Shown here: positions 27,093-35,388 of the stretch, in pieces
Layout of the letters: every line of letters begins with the position of its first letter
Position numbering within the stretch: the first letter of the stretch is position 1
Assembly: GCF_020071995.1 (NCBI RefSeq)
Contig: NZ_JABWTK010000006.1
Location: 186,001 to 250,000, forward strand
Direction: 5' to 3'
DNA length: 64,000 nucleotides
From: Planococcus chinensis
GTDB lineage: Bacteria; Bacillota; Bacilli; Bacillales_A; Planococcaceae
Notes under the pieces: generated by a model
What the model was told of the DNA's origin: nothing
Databases searched by the model: none
The model's input: only the letters and a program-made list of their open reading frames with translations
Translations under genes and position numbers: made by a program

Positions 27093-27926
27093 TTATTTAA
27101 TCCCCGAACTGATGACGCTGCGCACAAAATATCTGTTGGCTGCTACAAAAATAATCAATGCGGGCAACGTCGCTACCACAGTTGCGGCCATCATGCGGCC
27201 CGGGTTAACAAAATTGGCTCCCTGGACCAGATTGGCAACGCCGACCGTCACGGTTTTCATTTCATCGGCGCTTGTCACAACGGACGGCCATAGAAAGTCA
27301 TTGTAAATCGTCAGGAAAGTCAGAACCGCAAGCGTCGCCACCACCGGCCGGATGGCGGGGAAAATGACAAAACGGAGGATCTGCCAAAGTGAAGCGCCGT
27401 CAATGACAGCAGCCTCTTCCAAATCTTTCGGGAACCCTTTCAGGAAGCTGTAAACCAGAAACACACCCATCGTATTTGCCGAATAAATCAAGATGAGCGG
27501 CGCGAACGTATTGATTAAATTCAATTCGCGGAATATGTAGAACATCGGAAACAGTGTAACGATTCCAGGAATTGTCAAAGCCGCCACCACGACCGTGAAG
27601 AAAAACTTCTTCCCCGGCAAATTCAGCCTGGCCAAAGCATACGCCGCCAGCACATCGACGAATACCACCAATAAAGTACCCGCAATTGTTACGATGCCGG
27701 TATTCAGCAGCCAGCGGATGACCGGCACATCTGCTGCAATGCCGAAGATGCTGCCGTAGTTTTCAAGTGTCCACTCTTTGGGCAATAAGGCAGAAGACGA
27801 CATGGCTTCGCTTAATGCCTTAAACGACGTAAACAACATGAATATCAAGGGCAGCAAAAACACGATGGCCAGCAAAGTCGCGACGATTAGAACGAATGCA
27901 TTTTTTTTCATCGATTTTTTCATCAT
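27093..27926 (-). CDS. Carbohydrate ABC transporter permease (MalG-like)
   Basis: A 277-residue inner-membrane permease with six hydrophobic segments. The ATPase-coupling EAA loop is seen as LEEAAVIDGASLWQILRFVIFPAIRP. It pairs with the upstream permease to form the channel. AAGGAGG lies 5 bases before the ATG, and the gap to the previous gene is 10 bases. No ATPase gene is in the operon, as is common in Bacillota where a shared MsmX-type ATPase serves several sugar importers. The sugar is unknown. Confidence 0.92.
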   Translation of the reverse strand: MMKKSMKKNAFVLIVATLLAIVFLLPLIFMLFTSFKALSEAMSSSALLPKEWTLENYGSIFGIAADVPVIRWLLNTGIVTIAGTLLVVFVDVLAAYALARLNLPGKKFFFTVVVAALTIPGIVTLFPMFYIFRELNLINTFAPLILIYSANTMGVFLVYSFLKGFPKDLEEAAVIDGASLWQILRFVIFPAIRPVVATLAVLTFLTIYNDFLWPSVVTSADEMKTVTVGVANLVQGANFVNPGRMMAATVVATLPALIIFVAANRYFVRSVISSGIK

Positions 27927-27936
27927 TCCTGCCTCC

Positions 27937-28815
27937 TTAATCTTTGCGCAATGTATATAAATACTGGGCGGCTACGATCAAGACCATCACCAGCCCCATC
28001 AGCATGGACATAGCCGAAGCCATCCCGAGGTTGTTCTGATTAAACACCATCTGCTGGATTACCATAATCAAGGAAGTTGTGCTTTGCGAAGGCCCACCTG
28101 CTGTAATCAGCAAGGTTTGGCCATAGAGATTGAAAGAAGCAATGACGGTAATGATGGTTAAAAATACAAATACCCCTTTAATGGAAGGAAACGTGATATT
28201 GCTGAAACGCTGCCACCAATTGGCTCCGTCTAGACTGGCTGCTTCGTATAGATTACGGTCCACTTCGTCCAGCGCGTTGATAAACAGGATCATATTAAAG
28301 CCGATCGTCCACCAGACAGTCGCAATCAGGATAGCAATCCAGGCGAGCGGCTGGTCGTTCAGCCAGTTCAACGCTCCGAGGCCGAAGGTATTCATGACAT
28401 TGTTTACATAGCCGCCGTTGCCGGTAAACAGCCATTTGAAAATGGCGGAGACGGCTGTGACGGAGACGGCATAGGAGATAAAGAAAATGGTCCGGTAAAA
28501 AACTTTCAACTTATCGGGTATACTGTCGATCACCAAAGCCAGTGCCAAGCTGATGACAACCAATGGGATGACACTGATGGCCACAAAAATCAGTGTATTT
28601 TTAAACCCATTATAAAAGGCATTGCTATATACATTCCCAGGTGTCAAAATGGAAACATAATTATCGAAGCCGACAAAACCGCCATTTCCGCCAAAAATAG
28701 ACCATTGATGAAAACTGATATACAGGCCGTACGCAAATGGAACAACCAAAAACAAAACAAAGCAAATCAGAAACGGCAAAAACAAGATAAACGACCAGGT
28801 TTTTGAAATCCGCAT
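27937..28815 (-). CDS. Sugar ABC transporter permease (MalF-like)
   Basis: A 292-residue permease with six membrane segments and the EAA loop LYEAASLDGANWWQRFSNITFPSIKG. The start at 28815 is chosen because AAGGAGGTGG precedes it. The longer frame to 28887 would run through a hairpin and add 24 unlikely residues. It forms the heterodimer with the downstream MalG-like permease. It follows the solute-binding protein gene after a strong intercistronic hairpin. Confidence 0.92.
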   Translation of the reverse strand: MRISKTWSFILFLPFLICFVLFLVVPFAYGLYISFHQWSIFGGNGGFVGFDNYVSILTPGNVYSNAFYNGFKNTLIFVAISVIPLVVISLALALVIDSIPDKLKVFYRTIFFISYAVSVTAVSAIFKWLFTGNGGYVNNVMNTFGLGALNWLNDQPLAWIAILIATVWWTIGFNMILFINALDEVDRNLYEAASLDGANWWQRFSNITFPSIKGVFVFLTIITVIASFNLYGQTLLITAGGPSQSTTSLIMVIQQMVFNQNNLGMASAMSMLMGLVMVLIVAAQYLYTLRKD

Positions 28816-28842
28816 ACAGGCGCCACCTCCTTGATTTAAATA

Positions 28843-28881
28843 GAACGGCATTTCACTGATTTCCAGGATGAAATGCCGTTC
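28843..28881 (-). promoter_or_regulatory. Intercistronic hairpin in sugar ABC operon
   Basis: A perfect 13-bp stem (GAACGGCATTTCA and complement) has a 13-base loop and no T-run on the minus strand. It lies between the binding-protein stop and the permease ribosome site. It probably protects the upstream mRNA and gives a higher level of binding protein than of permeases. Confidence 0.6.
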
Positions 28882-28907
28882 AGCCATATTTTTGACTATC
28901 GTTTACT

Positions 28908-30173
28908 TTATTGAGGCGCTGTTTCTGCCACTTGTTTTGATTGCTCTGTTGCTTTTTCCAGTTCGCCCATCAAGGTTTCTTTCGTCATGTTGGCGTCCCC
29001 GACTACTTTCGGATAGACATTTTCAACAACATAGCGGACCTGTTCACGGTATTGATACAGCTTCGGTGCCCCTTCGAACGAATCGAACTGTTTAATGTTT
29101 TGAGCCGAAAGCGGATATTTCGCCGCATCAGATTCCACCAATTCCATCGTCGGCATATGGGTCGGCGCCTGTCCGCTGTCAGCCCAGTTGATTAAGTTTT
29201 CCGGCGTATACATATATTTTAGAAACTCGGCAATTCCGGCAATCCGCTCTTCATCTGTTACCGATGAAGGCAAAGCCAGTGTATGGCCAGCTCCATATAC
29301 TCCCGGCTGTTCTCCAATAACGGGCACAGAGGCAATTCCCAAATCATCGCCATACGCTTCTTTGACCGCCTGGTAATACCAAGGACCGGTTAAAGCAGTC
29401 GCCGTCTGCACAGCGCTTCCGCCTTCATCTACTTGTTTCATGAATGCCTGGAATTCACCATCAAGCCCCAAGCCTTCAGGAGAAATCTTGTCTTTAAAAA
29501 TCATATTGTTGTAAATCATCAAAGCGTCTGCTAATTCTTCCTGCGCAAAATTCATGTAATTATCTTCAACCAGATCAATGCCATTTTGGGCAGCGACTGT
29601 CATGATAAACCATTCTCCAAGGCCTGCACTCGGGACGCCGGTTGCAAAAAGGTTCGGATCCTGCTGCTGGAGCGATTGCGTCAAACTTGCAAAATCCTCA
29701 TAAGTTTGAGGGGCTTCAGGTGCCAATTTTTTGTTGTAAAACATCGTCATCGGGTGTATATCAAGAGGCACTGCAAAAACGCCGTCATCAAATGTCACTT
29801 GTTCTTTGGCTTTATCATGGAAATCATCCGGGCTAACGCCGGCAGTTTCCATAACACTGCTGATGTCTTGGATCATTCCATCCTGCTTGTAAGTCTCAAG
29901 CAAATCTGTGTGAATGATTACTAAATCATAGTTGCCTGTTTTAAATTTGGTGTAATGGTCTTTTTCCTGGGATTCTTTGATAACGTACTTATCTTGCGAC
30001 TCGTTGAATCCATCGGTGATTTTTTTCATAAAATCACCGTCACCCCCAGTGAAGCCGTTGATATACGTCAACTCAATCTTCCCATCTGCTGTTTCGCCGC
30101 TTCCTGATCCACCACCGCACGCTGATAAAAAAAGTACAGCCAAAATTACTAGAAAAAATGCCAGTTTCTTCAA
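28908..30173 (-). CDS. Extracellular sugar-binding lipoprotein (ABC type)
   Basis: A 421-residue family 1 solute-binding protein. The signal peptide ends in the lipobox LSACGGG, so the mature protein is anchored outside the membrane by a lipidated Cys. The two-lobe pattern is seen in LTYINGFTGGDGDFMKKITDGFN, AVPLDIHPMTMFYNKKL and ALTGPWYYQAVKEAYGDDLGIASVPVIG. It starts with TTG, 8 bases after AAGGGGG. First gene of the operon, with a cre-like site just upstream. No glycosidase or kinase lies nearby to reveal the sugar. Confidence 0.92.
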   Translation of the reverse strand: MKKLAFFLVILAVLFLSACGGGSGSGETADGKIELTYINGFTGGDGDFMKKITDGFNESQDKYVIKESQEKDHYTKFKTGNYDLVIIHTDLLETYKQDGMIQDISSVMETAGVSPDDFHDKAKEQVTFDDGVFAVPLDIHPMTMFYNKKLAPEAPQTYEDFASLTQSLQQQDPNLFATGVPSAGLGEWFIMTVAAQNGIDLVEDNYMNFAQEELADALMIYNNMIFKDKISPEGLGLDGEFQAFMKQVDEGGSAVQTATALTGPWYYQAVKEAYGDDLGIASVPVIGEQPGVYGAGHTLALPSSVTDEERIAGIAEFLKYMYTPENLINWADSGQAPTHMPTMELVESDAAKYPLSAQNIKQFDSFEGAPKLYQYREQVRYVVENVYPKVVGDANMTKETLMGELEKATEQSKQVAETAPQ

Positions 30174-30195
30174 TGACTTGACCCCCTTTTAAATT

Positions 30196-30209
30196 TGATA
30201 GCGCTTACA
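30196..30209. promoter_or_regulatory. cre-like CcpA site upstream of sugar ABC operon
   Basis: TGATAGCGCTTACA matches TGWAANCGNTNWCA at 13 of 14 positions. It lies 22 bases before the TTG start of the binding-protein gene. Confidence 0.6.
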
Positions 30210-30447
30210 TCAGAATTTACTGAAAACATTATGATTCCAGTAAAAAGAGACCTTTTTAATAACTTTATCCGTTTTTTGTACATATTAACCCACTTAGCTA
30301 AATGTCTGTCTTCTGCACTAATTCCTTATTCACAGGTTTTATAAACCTATTTCGTCCATCAATTTCAAATAAATGGAACGCAGAGAACCGGTCGATTTAC
30401 GGTCCGTCTTCTCTCGAAAGTGGGCTGCGAATTATTGAAACATGCAA

Positions 30448-30477
30448 AAAGGCCGACTCTATAAGCAGAGGCGGCCA
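30448..30477 (-). terminator. Terminator after adenine deaminase gene
   Basis: The stem GGCCG.CTCT/AGAG.CGGCC is followed on the minus strand by TTTTT. Confidence 0.8.
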
Positions 30478-30495
30478 ATTGGCATCGGTTAAATT

Positions 30496-32238
30496 TCATT
30501 CAAAGCTTTTCTCTTTTTCTTCAACCAAGACAGCAATGTGCCGAAATTTATCCATGTCGAACAATCCACAGTCCGTAATTTTCAGATGGGGAATAACAGG
30601 AAGTGATAAAAATGACAAAGTTAAGAAAGCATTAAAACTCTCCGGTGCTTCCAGTTCCGCCAATCCCGCGTCAATCCCTTTAAGTTCATCGTAAACTTCT
30701 TCAAAGCCTGCTTCAGCCATCAGCCCGGCAGCCGGCAAGGCAAGAGCGGCCAATATTTCCCCTTCATTGACTACCACCAAGCCGCCTTCCATTTGTTTTA
30801 AGGCTTCCACTGCCACAACAATATCTGCATCATTGGCGCCCGCTGCAATGATATTGTGTGAATCGTGCGCAACTGTGGTGGCAATTGCCCCTCTTTTCAG
30901 CCCCAGGCCTTTCACAATGCCGACTCCAATATTCCCAAGCGCCTGATGCCTTTCGACCACCACGATTTTCAGCAAATCTCTTTCGGTGTTTGGTACAAAA
31001 AAGCCGCTGTCTGTATCGACTTTTTCCACCAAATGATCTGTGACCAAACTGTTCGGATTTATACCGATAACATGTGCTTTTGCATTTTCAGGCAAGGGGA
31101 TTTGTATATCTTGTTTGGTGAAATCGAGGATATTCACCGTGTTCCGCACGCTGTTTGCTGCTGCGCCTTGAACATGTGGCCCGGCATAGCGCCCGTTTTC
31201 CGCTGCGAGCTTTCCGTTTTTATATACTTGGTGGATTTTAAATTCTTCCAAGTTGTCCAACAGGATAAAATCGGCATCGTAACCGGGGGCAATGGCGCCT
31301 TTTCTATGCAAGCCGTAGCACTGGGCTGCATTGAAACTTGCCATTGAAATTGCTGTAATCGGATCTAATCCATAGCGAATGGCAGTTCGGACGTTGTAAT
31401 CGATGCTTCCTTCTTCAATTAAATCATCCAGATGCTTATCGTCTGTACAAAACAAACAGCGGTGGGCATTTTTCTCGTTGATCGCTTCAAGCAGCGAGGT
31501 TAAATTCTTGGCTACTGACCCTTCCCGCAGCATGACATACATGCCGCGCTCCAGCCGCATGGCCGCTTCTTCTTTTGTAACGCATTCATGGTCTGTCGTA
31601 ATGCCTGCAGCCAGATAGACATTGATATCATTTTCTTGCAGCCCAGAAGCATGGCCATCGATTTGCCGGCTAAGCAGCAGCTTATCCATCATTCCGTCCG
31701 CTCCTTGGGCGACAGAAGGGAAATCCATCACTTCTGCAATTCCCATGACCCTCTTATGGCTTATAAATTGATGGAGGTCTTCCGAACTTAGCGAGGCTCC
31801 GGAATTTTCAAAAGCGGTTGCCGGCACACAGGATGGCAGCATGATCAGCACTTCAAGCTGCACGGCTTCAGAATCGTTGAGCATAAATTCGATTCCATCT
31901 AAACCGCACACATTGGCGATTTCATGGGGATCGGTAATGACGGTTGTTACGCCATGAGGCAAAACCACTTGCGAAAATTGATGAGGCGTGACCATGGATG
32001 ATTCGATATGGACATGTGCATCTATCAGGCCTGGGGATATATAGCGCCCTTCTGCATCAATTTCCCGGTTGCCCCGGTAGTTGCCGATGCCGACAATGAC
32101 GCCATCTTGTATAGCGACGTCCCCCTTTGTCAGCTCTTTCGTAAAGACATTGACGATTTTTGCATTGCGGATCACCAGGTCGGCCGCTTGTTGCTTATGG
32201 GCTGTAAAAATCCTTGTTTTCAGCTGTTCTCGGTTCAT
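30496..32238 (-). CDS. ade: Adenine deaminase
   Basis: A 580-residue amidohydrolase that deaminates adenine to hypoxanthine for purine salvage. The metal site is seen in GLIDAHVHIESSMVTP. The family segment GVTTVITDPHEIANVCG, the TDDKHLDDL metal-ligand region and the C-terminal HDSHNIIAAG signature all match the Ade family at full length. AAGGAG lies 11 bases before the ATG. It follows an MBL-type gene by 23 bases, and the two are probably cotranscribed. Confidence 0.95.
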   Translation of the reverse strand: MNREQLKTRIFTAHKQQAADLVIRNAKIVNVFTKELTKGDVAIQDGVIVGIGNYRGNREIDAEGRYISPGLIDAHVHIESSMVTPHQFSQVVLPHGVTTVITDPHEIANVCGLDGIEFMLNDSEAVQLEVLIMLPSCVPATAFENSGASLSSEDLHQFISHKRVMGIAEVMDFPSVAQGADGMMDKLLLSRQIDGHASGLQENDINVYLAAGITTDHECVTKEEAAMRLERGMYVMLREGSVAKNLTSLLEAINEKNAHRCLFCTDDKHLDDLIEEGSIDYNVRTAIRYGLDPITAISMASFNAAQCYGLHRKGAIAPGYDADFILLDNLEEFKIHQVYKNGKLAAENGRYAGPHVQGAAANSVRNTVNILDFTKQDIQIPLPENAKAHVIGINPNSLVTDHLVEKVDTDSGFFVPNTERDLLKIVVVERHQALGNIGVGIVKGLGLKRGAIATTVAHDSHNIIAAGANDADIVVAVEALKQMEGGLVVVNEGEILAALALPAAGLMAEAGFEEVYDELKGIDAGLAELEAPESFNAFLTLSFLSLPVIPHLKITDCGLFDMDKFRHIAVLVEEKEKSFE

Positions 32239-32261
32239 GGCGGCGTTTCGCTCCTTTGGGC

Positions 32262-33086
32262 TTAAGTCTCAAATAATTTTCCGTTGAGTGCATCGATATA
32301 GCGCTTTGCAGATTCCTGAATCCGGTTATCCGCTTGGTCCGGAATGATGCGGTGAAACGCATCATATACTCGTTTGAATTTGATCGTGCTGAGCTTGTTT
32401 GCCATCCTTTCGACAATGTCCGGCGGCAAGGGAATGAAGTTCGGGTAGCTGTACATAAAACTTGCCCAGTCCCGCCCCGGCATCACCCGTACAATATCGC
32501 CCGGAAGCAGCACTCCTTTCCGGTCAAAGCCATTTTGCCACTCGAGCACGGCCCCTCCTTTGAAATGTCCACCCAGCCGGTGAAGAATGAGCCCTTCGTT
32601 CAGCACAAGTGATTCCCCTGACCAGAAAACCATTCTTCCGCTTGGCCGCGTGACCCATTGCCTGTCGTCTTCGTGAATATAGATTTTGGCATCAAGCGCA
32701 TCTGCCCATTCTACTTGGCTGGCATAATAATGCGGATGGGACAATGCAATGGCATCAATCCCGCCCATTTTTTTAATGGCTTCTATAGAATTTGCATCGA
32801 AATAAGTAAGGCAATCCCACATCAGTTGAAAGCCGCTTTCCTGAACTATATATGCGGACTGGCCAATCGCAAAATCCGGTTGGGTTTTGATGCTGACTAG
32901 GGCTTCTTCTTCTCTATGGAAGAAGTTTTTATATGGCTCTGTATTGACCATGCGTTCGAGCGTCGTCCATTTTTGTCCGCTATGGTTCACGTATTGCCGT
33001 TCTTCACTGCAAATCATACAGAAACTTGGCGGGCTTTCAGAACTTTCGTATTGTACGCCGCACGTTTCACAAATATAGTTCTTCAT
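32262..33086 (-). CDS. Zinc-ribbon/MBL-fold protein with altered metal motif
   Basis: A 274-residue protein. An N-terminal rubredoxin-like zinc ribbon has two Cys pairs (YICETCGVQ, FCMICSEER). A metallo-beta-lactamase fold follows, with the metal motif SHPHYYAS instead of HxHxDH, so the Asp and the third His are missing. Later elements (HRLGGHFKGGAVLEW, LLPGDIVRVMPGR) keep a His and an Asp. It could be a one-metal or non-catalytic member. The next gene is ade, but a link to purines is only inferred. ATG 33086 is preferred to GTG 33095. Confidence 0.78.
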   Translation of the reverse strand: MKNYICETCGVQYESSESPPSFCMICSEERQYVNHSGQKWTTLERMVNTEPYKNFFHREEEALVSIKTQPDFAIGQSAYIVQESGFQLMWDCLTYFDANSIEAIKKMGGIDAIALSHPHYYASQVEWADALDAKIYIHEDDRQWVTRPSGRMVFWSGESLVLNEGLILHRLGGHFKGGAVLEWQNGFDRKGVLLPGDIVRVMPGRDWASFMYSYPNFIPLPPDIVERMANKLSTIKFKRVYDAFHRIIPDQADNRIQESAKRYIDALNGKLFET

Positions 33087-33257
33087 TCGCCTCACTCTTT
33101 CCTTAGGGTCAGATTTCGTCTGAGTTTATTATAATGCAAAATTCAGTCAAATTACACACAGATATGCAGCAATGAAACCGCTTGTATAAAAAATGTTTAT
33201 TCCTCCCGATTAGCGGAATACTACAACAGAAGAAACTAAATGAAAGCAGGGATATGG

Positions 33258-33671
33258 ATGGCCATGGATATTGAACAATTGCCTTCAACAAAATCGAGAA
33301 TCACAATGAATACGCCTGAGTCGATAAACGGAGAAATTGAGCGGCAAATAGAAGCAAACGTCAACTACTTCAAGCGCCAGGATAAAGAGGCGATTGAACA
33401 GCGCATCAGCCAGTTGAATCGGGAATGGGATACAGAGCGCGTATTGGAGTTGAATATGGCTTCCATCGCTTTGGTCTCTTCGCTGCTTGGCCTGGCAGTA
33501 AACAAGAAATGGATGTATGTGAGTGGAGCTGTCAGCGTCTTTATGCTGCAGCATGCCGTTCAAGGCTGGTGTCCGCCGCTGCCGGTGATCAGAAAGCTTG
33601 GCATTCGGACAGTCGATGAAATCAATTTGGAGAAGCAGGCACTTCAAAATTTGCTGGATGACGAATTCTAA
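33258..33671 (+). CDS. DUF2892 (YgaP-like membrane domain) protein
   Basis: A protein of about 137 residues. A helical, charged N-terminal half (NGEIERQIEANVNYFKRQDKEAIEQRI) precedes two hydrophobic segments joined by a short turn (ASIALVSSLLGLAVNKKWMYVSGAVSVFMLQ). The tail is GWCPPLPVIRKLGIRT, the signature of DUF2892, a membrane module also found after rhodanese domains. No rhodanese is fused here. The start is uncertain among ATGs at 33240, 33258 and 33264. An AGGG supports 33258. Function unknown. Confidence 0.75.
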   Translation: MAMDIEQLPSTKSRITMNTPESINGEIERQIEANVNYFKRQDKEAIEQRISQLNREWDTERVLELNMASIALVSSLLGLAVNKKWMYVSGAVSVFMLQHAVQGWCPPLPVIRKLGIRTVDEINLEKQALQNLLDDEF

Positions 33672-33683
33672 AGCGAGTGAAAT

Positions 33684-33722
33684 CAAAAAAAGAGAATGCC
33701 CTTGGTGGGCATTCTCTTTTTT
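33684..33722. terminator. Bidirectional terminator
   Basis: The long stem AAAAAAGAGAATGCCC and its complement, with a TTGG loop, lies between convergent genes. Confidence 0.92.
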
Positions 33723-33729
33723 GCTGTTC

Positions 33730-34992
33730 TTATAGATTTCCATCTGTCGGTTTTTTGTCTTCCTCTTGTGCTTTTGCTTCAAACTTATCCAATTGGCGCT
33801 TCGCGAAGTCGCGGCCGCCGATGCCAAAAGCGATGGCGAAGGCTACGGCTAGTCCTGCAATGATGAACAGGAATGCCAAGTTGACGATGTTGGTAGCAAA
33901 GTTCAGCTGGTCAAGCGTCATGAAAATCGCCATGATGATGATGGCGTATTTGACAATCGCACCGTACATGCGGTTTCCAGAAGCACGCTGGACATAATTG
34001 CCAAGCAAGTTCGCGCCGACAATGCCCAGGCCAAGAATAATCAAGGCACTTAAAACATTCGGCAAGTAGCTGATAATGGAAGTACCGATATTGTTCAGCA
34101 CATCCAGTTGAAGAACATTCAATGCTTCAACTGTAAAGAACACAATGATCAAGATTTGTACGACTTTGCCGATGATGGCAGCGATATCAAAAGTCGGCAT
34201 ATTCGGCCGTGAACCGGAATTCAACGAACGGGAAAGATTATCAAGTCCCGTTCCTTTCAACAAGCTGCTCAGCAAATCACCGACAAATTTCCCGATGGCA
34301 ATACCGACCAAAATCAGGATGATCGCCACAAAGATATTTGGAATCATATTCAGTACTTGATTGAGCATTGCTGTAATCGGGCGTGAAATCGAATCGATGT
34401 TCAACGTTTCAAGTGCCACGGTGACAATTGGGATCAACACAAGGACGAATACGACATTGGCGAGAACATTTGCCAATGTGTTTTTGTTGCTCGGCGACAT
34501 CTTTTCAGGTGTGCCGGTTTTGTTCGTCAGTTTGTTGAACCATTTGTCGATATTGATTGTGGTTAAAATCGTCGCCACCAGGTTCTTGACGAACTTGGCG
34601 ACAAAATAGCCAAGGATGAGGATAATGGCTGCCATTAATAAGTTCGGCAAAAATGCCAGCAGCTTATCCATCATGTTTGAAATCGGAGCTGCTACAGCTC
34701 GCATATTCAGTTGGTCAAAGACACTCGGAAGAAACAGGATAAAGACAAGGTAATAGAAAATTTTTCCGATTGAGTCCAGTTTGCTGTCTGCGTCTTCTTG
34801 GGTTTTCGCCATATGCCCTTTCACCATGGCTCTAGGTGCCCCTGCCTTCTTTAGCCCTTTCGTAAAGATGGCACGGACAATGGTTGCGACAAGCCAGGCA
34901 ACCAGCAGCAACAGAAGTGCGCCGATGACATTGGGAATAAAATTGACGATTGTCGTTCCCATGTCCCGAAACGCTCCGGTAAATTGGTTCAT
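33730..34992 (-). CDS. Mechanosensitive-channel-like protein with conserved TM-helix repeats
   Basis: A 420-residue membrane protein with several repeats of the conserved TM-helix module, each a hydrophobic helix with the pattern LPNxxxAxIIxxxG. Examples are FIPNVIGALLLLLVAWLVA, FLPNLLMAAIILILGYFVA, MIPNIFVAIILILVGIAIG and YLPNVLSALIILGLGIVGA. Such proteins are grouped with small-conductance mechanosensitive channels but lack a clear MscS beta domain. The start at 34992 has GGAGGAG upstream. It probably acts in osmotic or tension response. Single gene. Confidence 0.85.
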   Translation of the reverse strand: MNQFTGAFRDMGTTIVNFIPNVIGALLLLLVAWLVATIVRAIFTKGLKKAGAPRAMVKGHMAKTQEDADSKLDSIGKIFYYLVFILFLPSVFDQLNMRAVAAPISNMMDKLLAFLPNLLMAAIILILGYFVAKFVKNLVATILTTINIDKWFNKLTNKTGTPEKMSPSNKNTLANVLANVVFVLVLIPIVTVALETLNIDSISRPITAMLNQVLNMIPNIFVAIILILVGIAIGKFVGDLLSSLLKGTGLDNLSRSLNSGSRPNMPTFDIAAIIGKVVQILIIVFFTVEALNVLQLDVLNNIGTSIISYLPNVLSALIILGLGIVGANLLGNYVQRASGNRMYGAIVKYAIIIMAIFMTLDQLNFATNIVNLAFLFIIAGLAVAFAIAFGIGGRDFAKRQLDKFEAKAQEEDKKPTDGNL

Positions 34993-35129
34993 GCACTTCT
35001 CCTCCATTCAGTTAGGTATTTATAATTGCAACTTTCCTATTCCCTCTATCAATCCACCTAAACAAAAAACGTCAAAATTTTATGATTTTTCATTTAACCG
35101 TATAATCTTCTTGGTTCTTTTGACACAAA

Positions 35130-35163
35130 AAAAAAAAAAACGGCTTTCAGATTTCAGCCGTTT
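35130..35163 (-). terminator. Terminator after tRNA-Ser
   Basis: The stem AAACGGCT/AGCCGTTT is followed on the minus strand by a run of more than ten T. Confidence 0.88.
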
Positions 35164-35182
35164 CTTTTAACAGATTTAATGA

Positions 35183-35270
35183 CGGAGATGAGAGGATTCG
35201 AACCCCCGCGGCGCTTGCACGCCCTAACTGATTTCGAGTCAGCCCCCTTCAGCCTCTTGGGTACATCTCC
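35183..35270 (-). tRNA. tRNA-Ser (anticodon CGA)
   Basis: An 88-nt class II tRNA. The acceptor stem is GGAGATG/CATCTCC with a G discriminator. The anticodon stem CTGA/TCAG encloses the loop CTCGAAA, giving anticodon CGA for codon UCG. The variable arm is long (GGGCGTGCAAGCGCC region). The T-arm is GGGGGTTCGAATCCTC. The CCA end is not encoded. It stands alone with its own terminator. Confidence 0.96.
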
Positions 35271-35347
35271 ATAAAGTTATGTTTATTTTAGCACCGTATG
35301 CAGTCCTGTCAATTCCTTCAACCTAACGCAACTTTTAAAAATTCCAG

Positions 35348-35383
35348 CAAGAAAAAGAGGCAGCTTGCCTTGCCTCTTTTTTG
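35348..35383 (-). terminator. Terminator of the mannitol operon
   Basis: The stem AAAAGAGGCA/TGCCTCTTTT with an 8-base loop and T-runs, just after mtlD. Confidence 0.88.
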
Positions 35384-35388
35384 AATTC

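Larger units (their letters stand above)
30174..30495. other. Regulatory intergenic region of sugar ABC operon
   Basis: It holds the ribosome site and cre-like sequence of the sugar-binding protein gene, AT-rich DNA with no confident promoter boxes, and the terminator of the adenine deaminase gene near 30451-30476. No gene seen. Confidence 0.5.

Noticed and set aside
33285-33827. Minus-strand 180-codon frame over the DUF2892 gene
   Set aside because: It crosses a bidirectional terminator and overlaps two well-supported genes.
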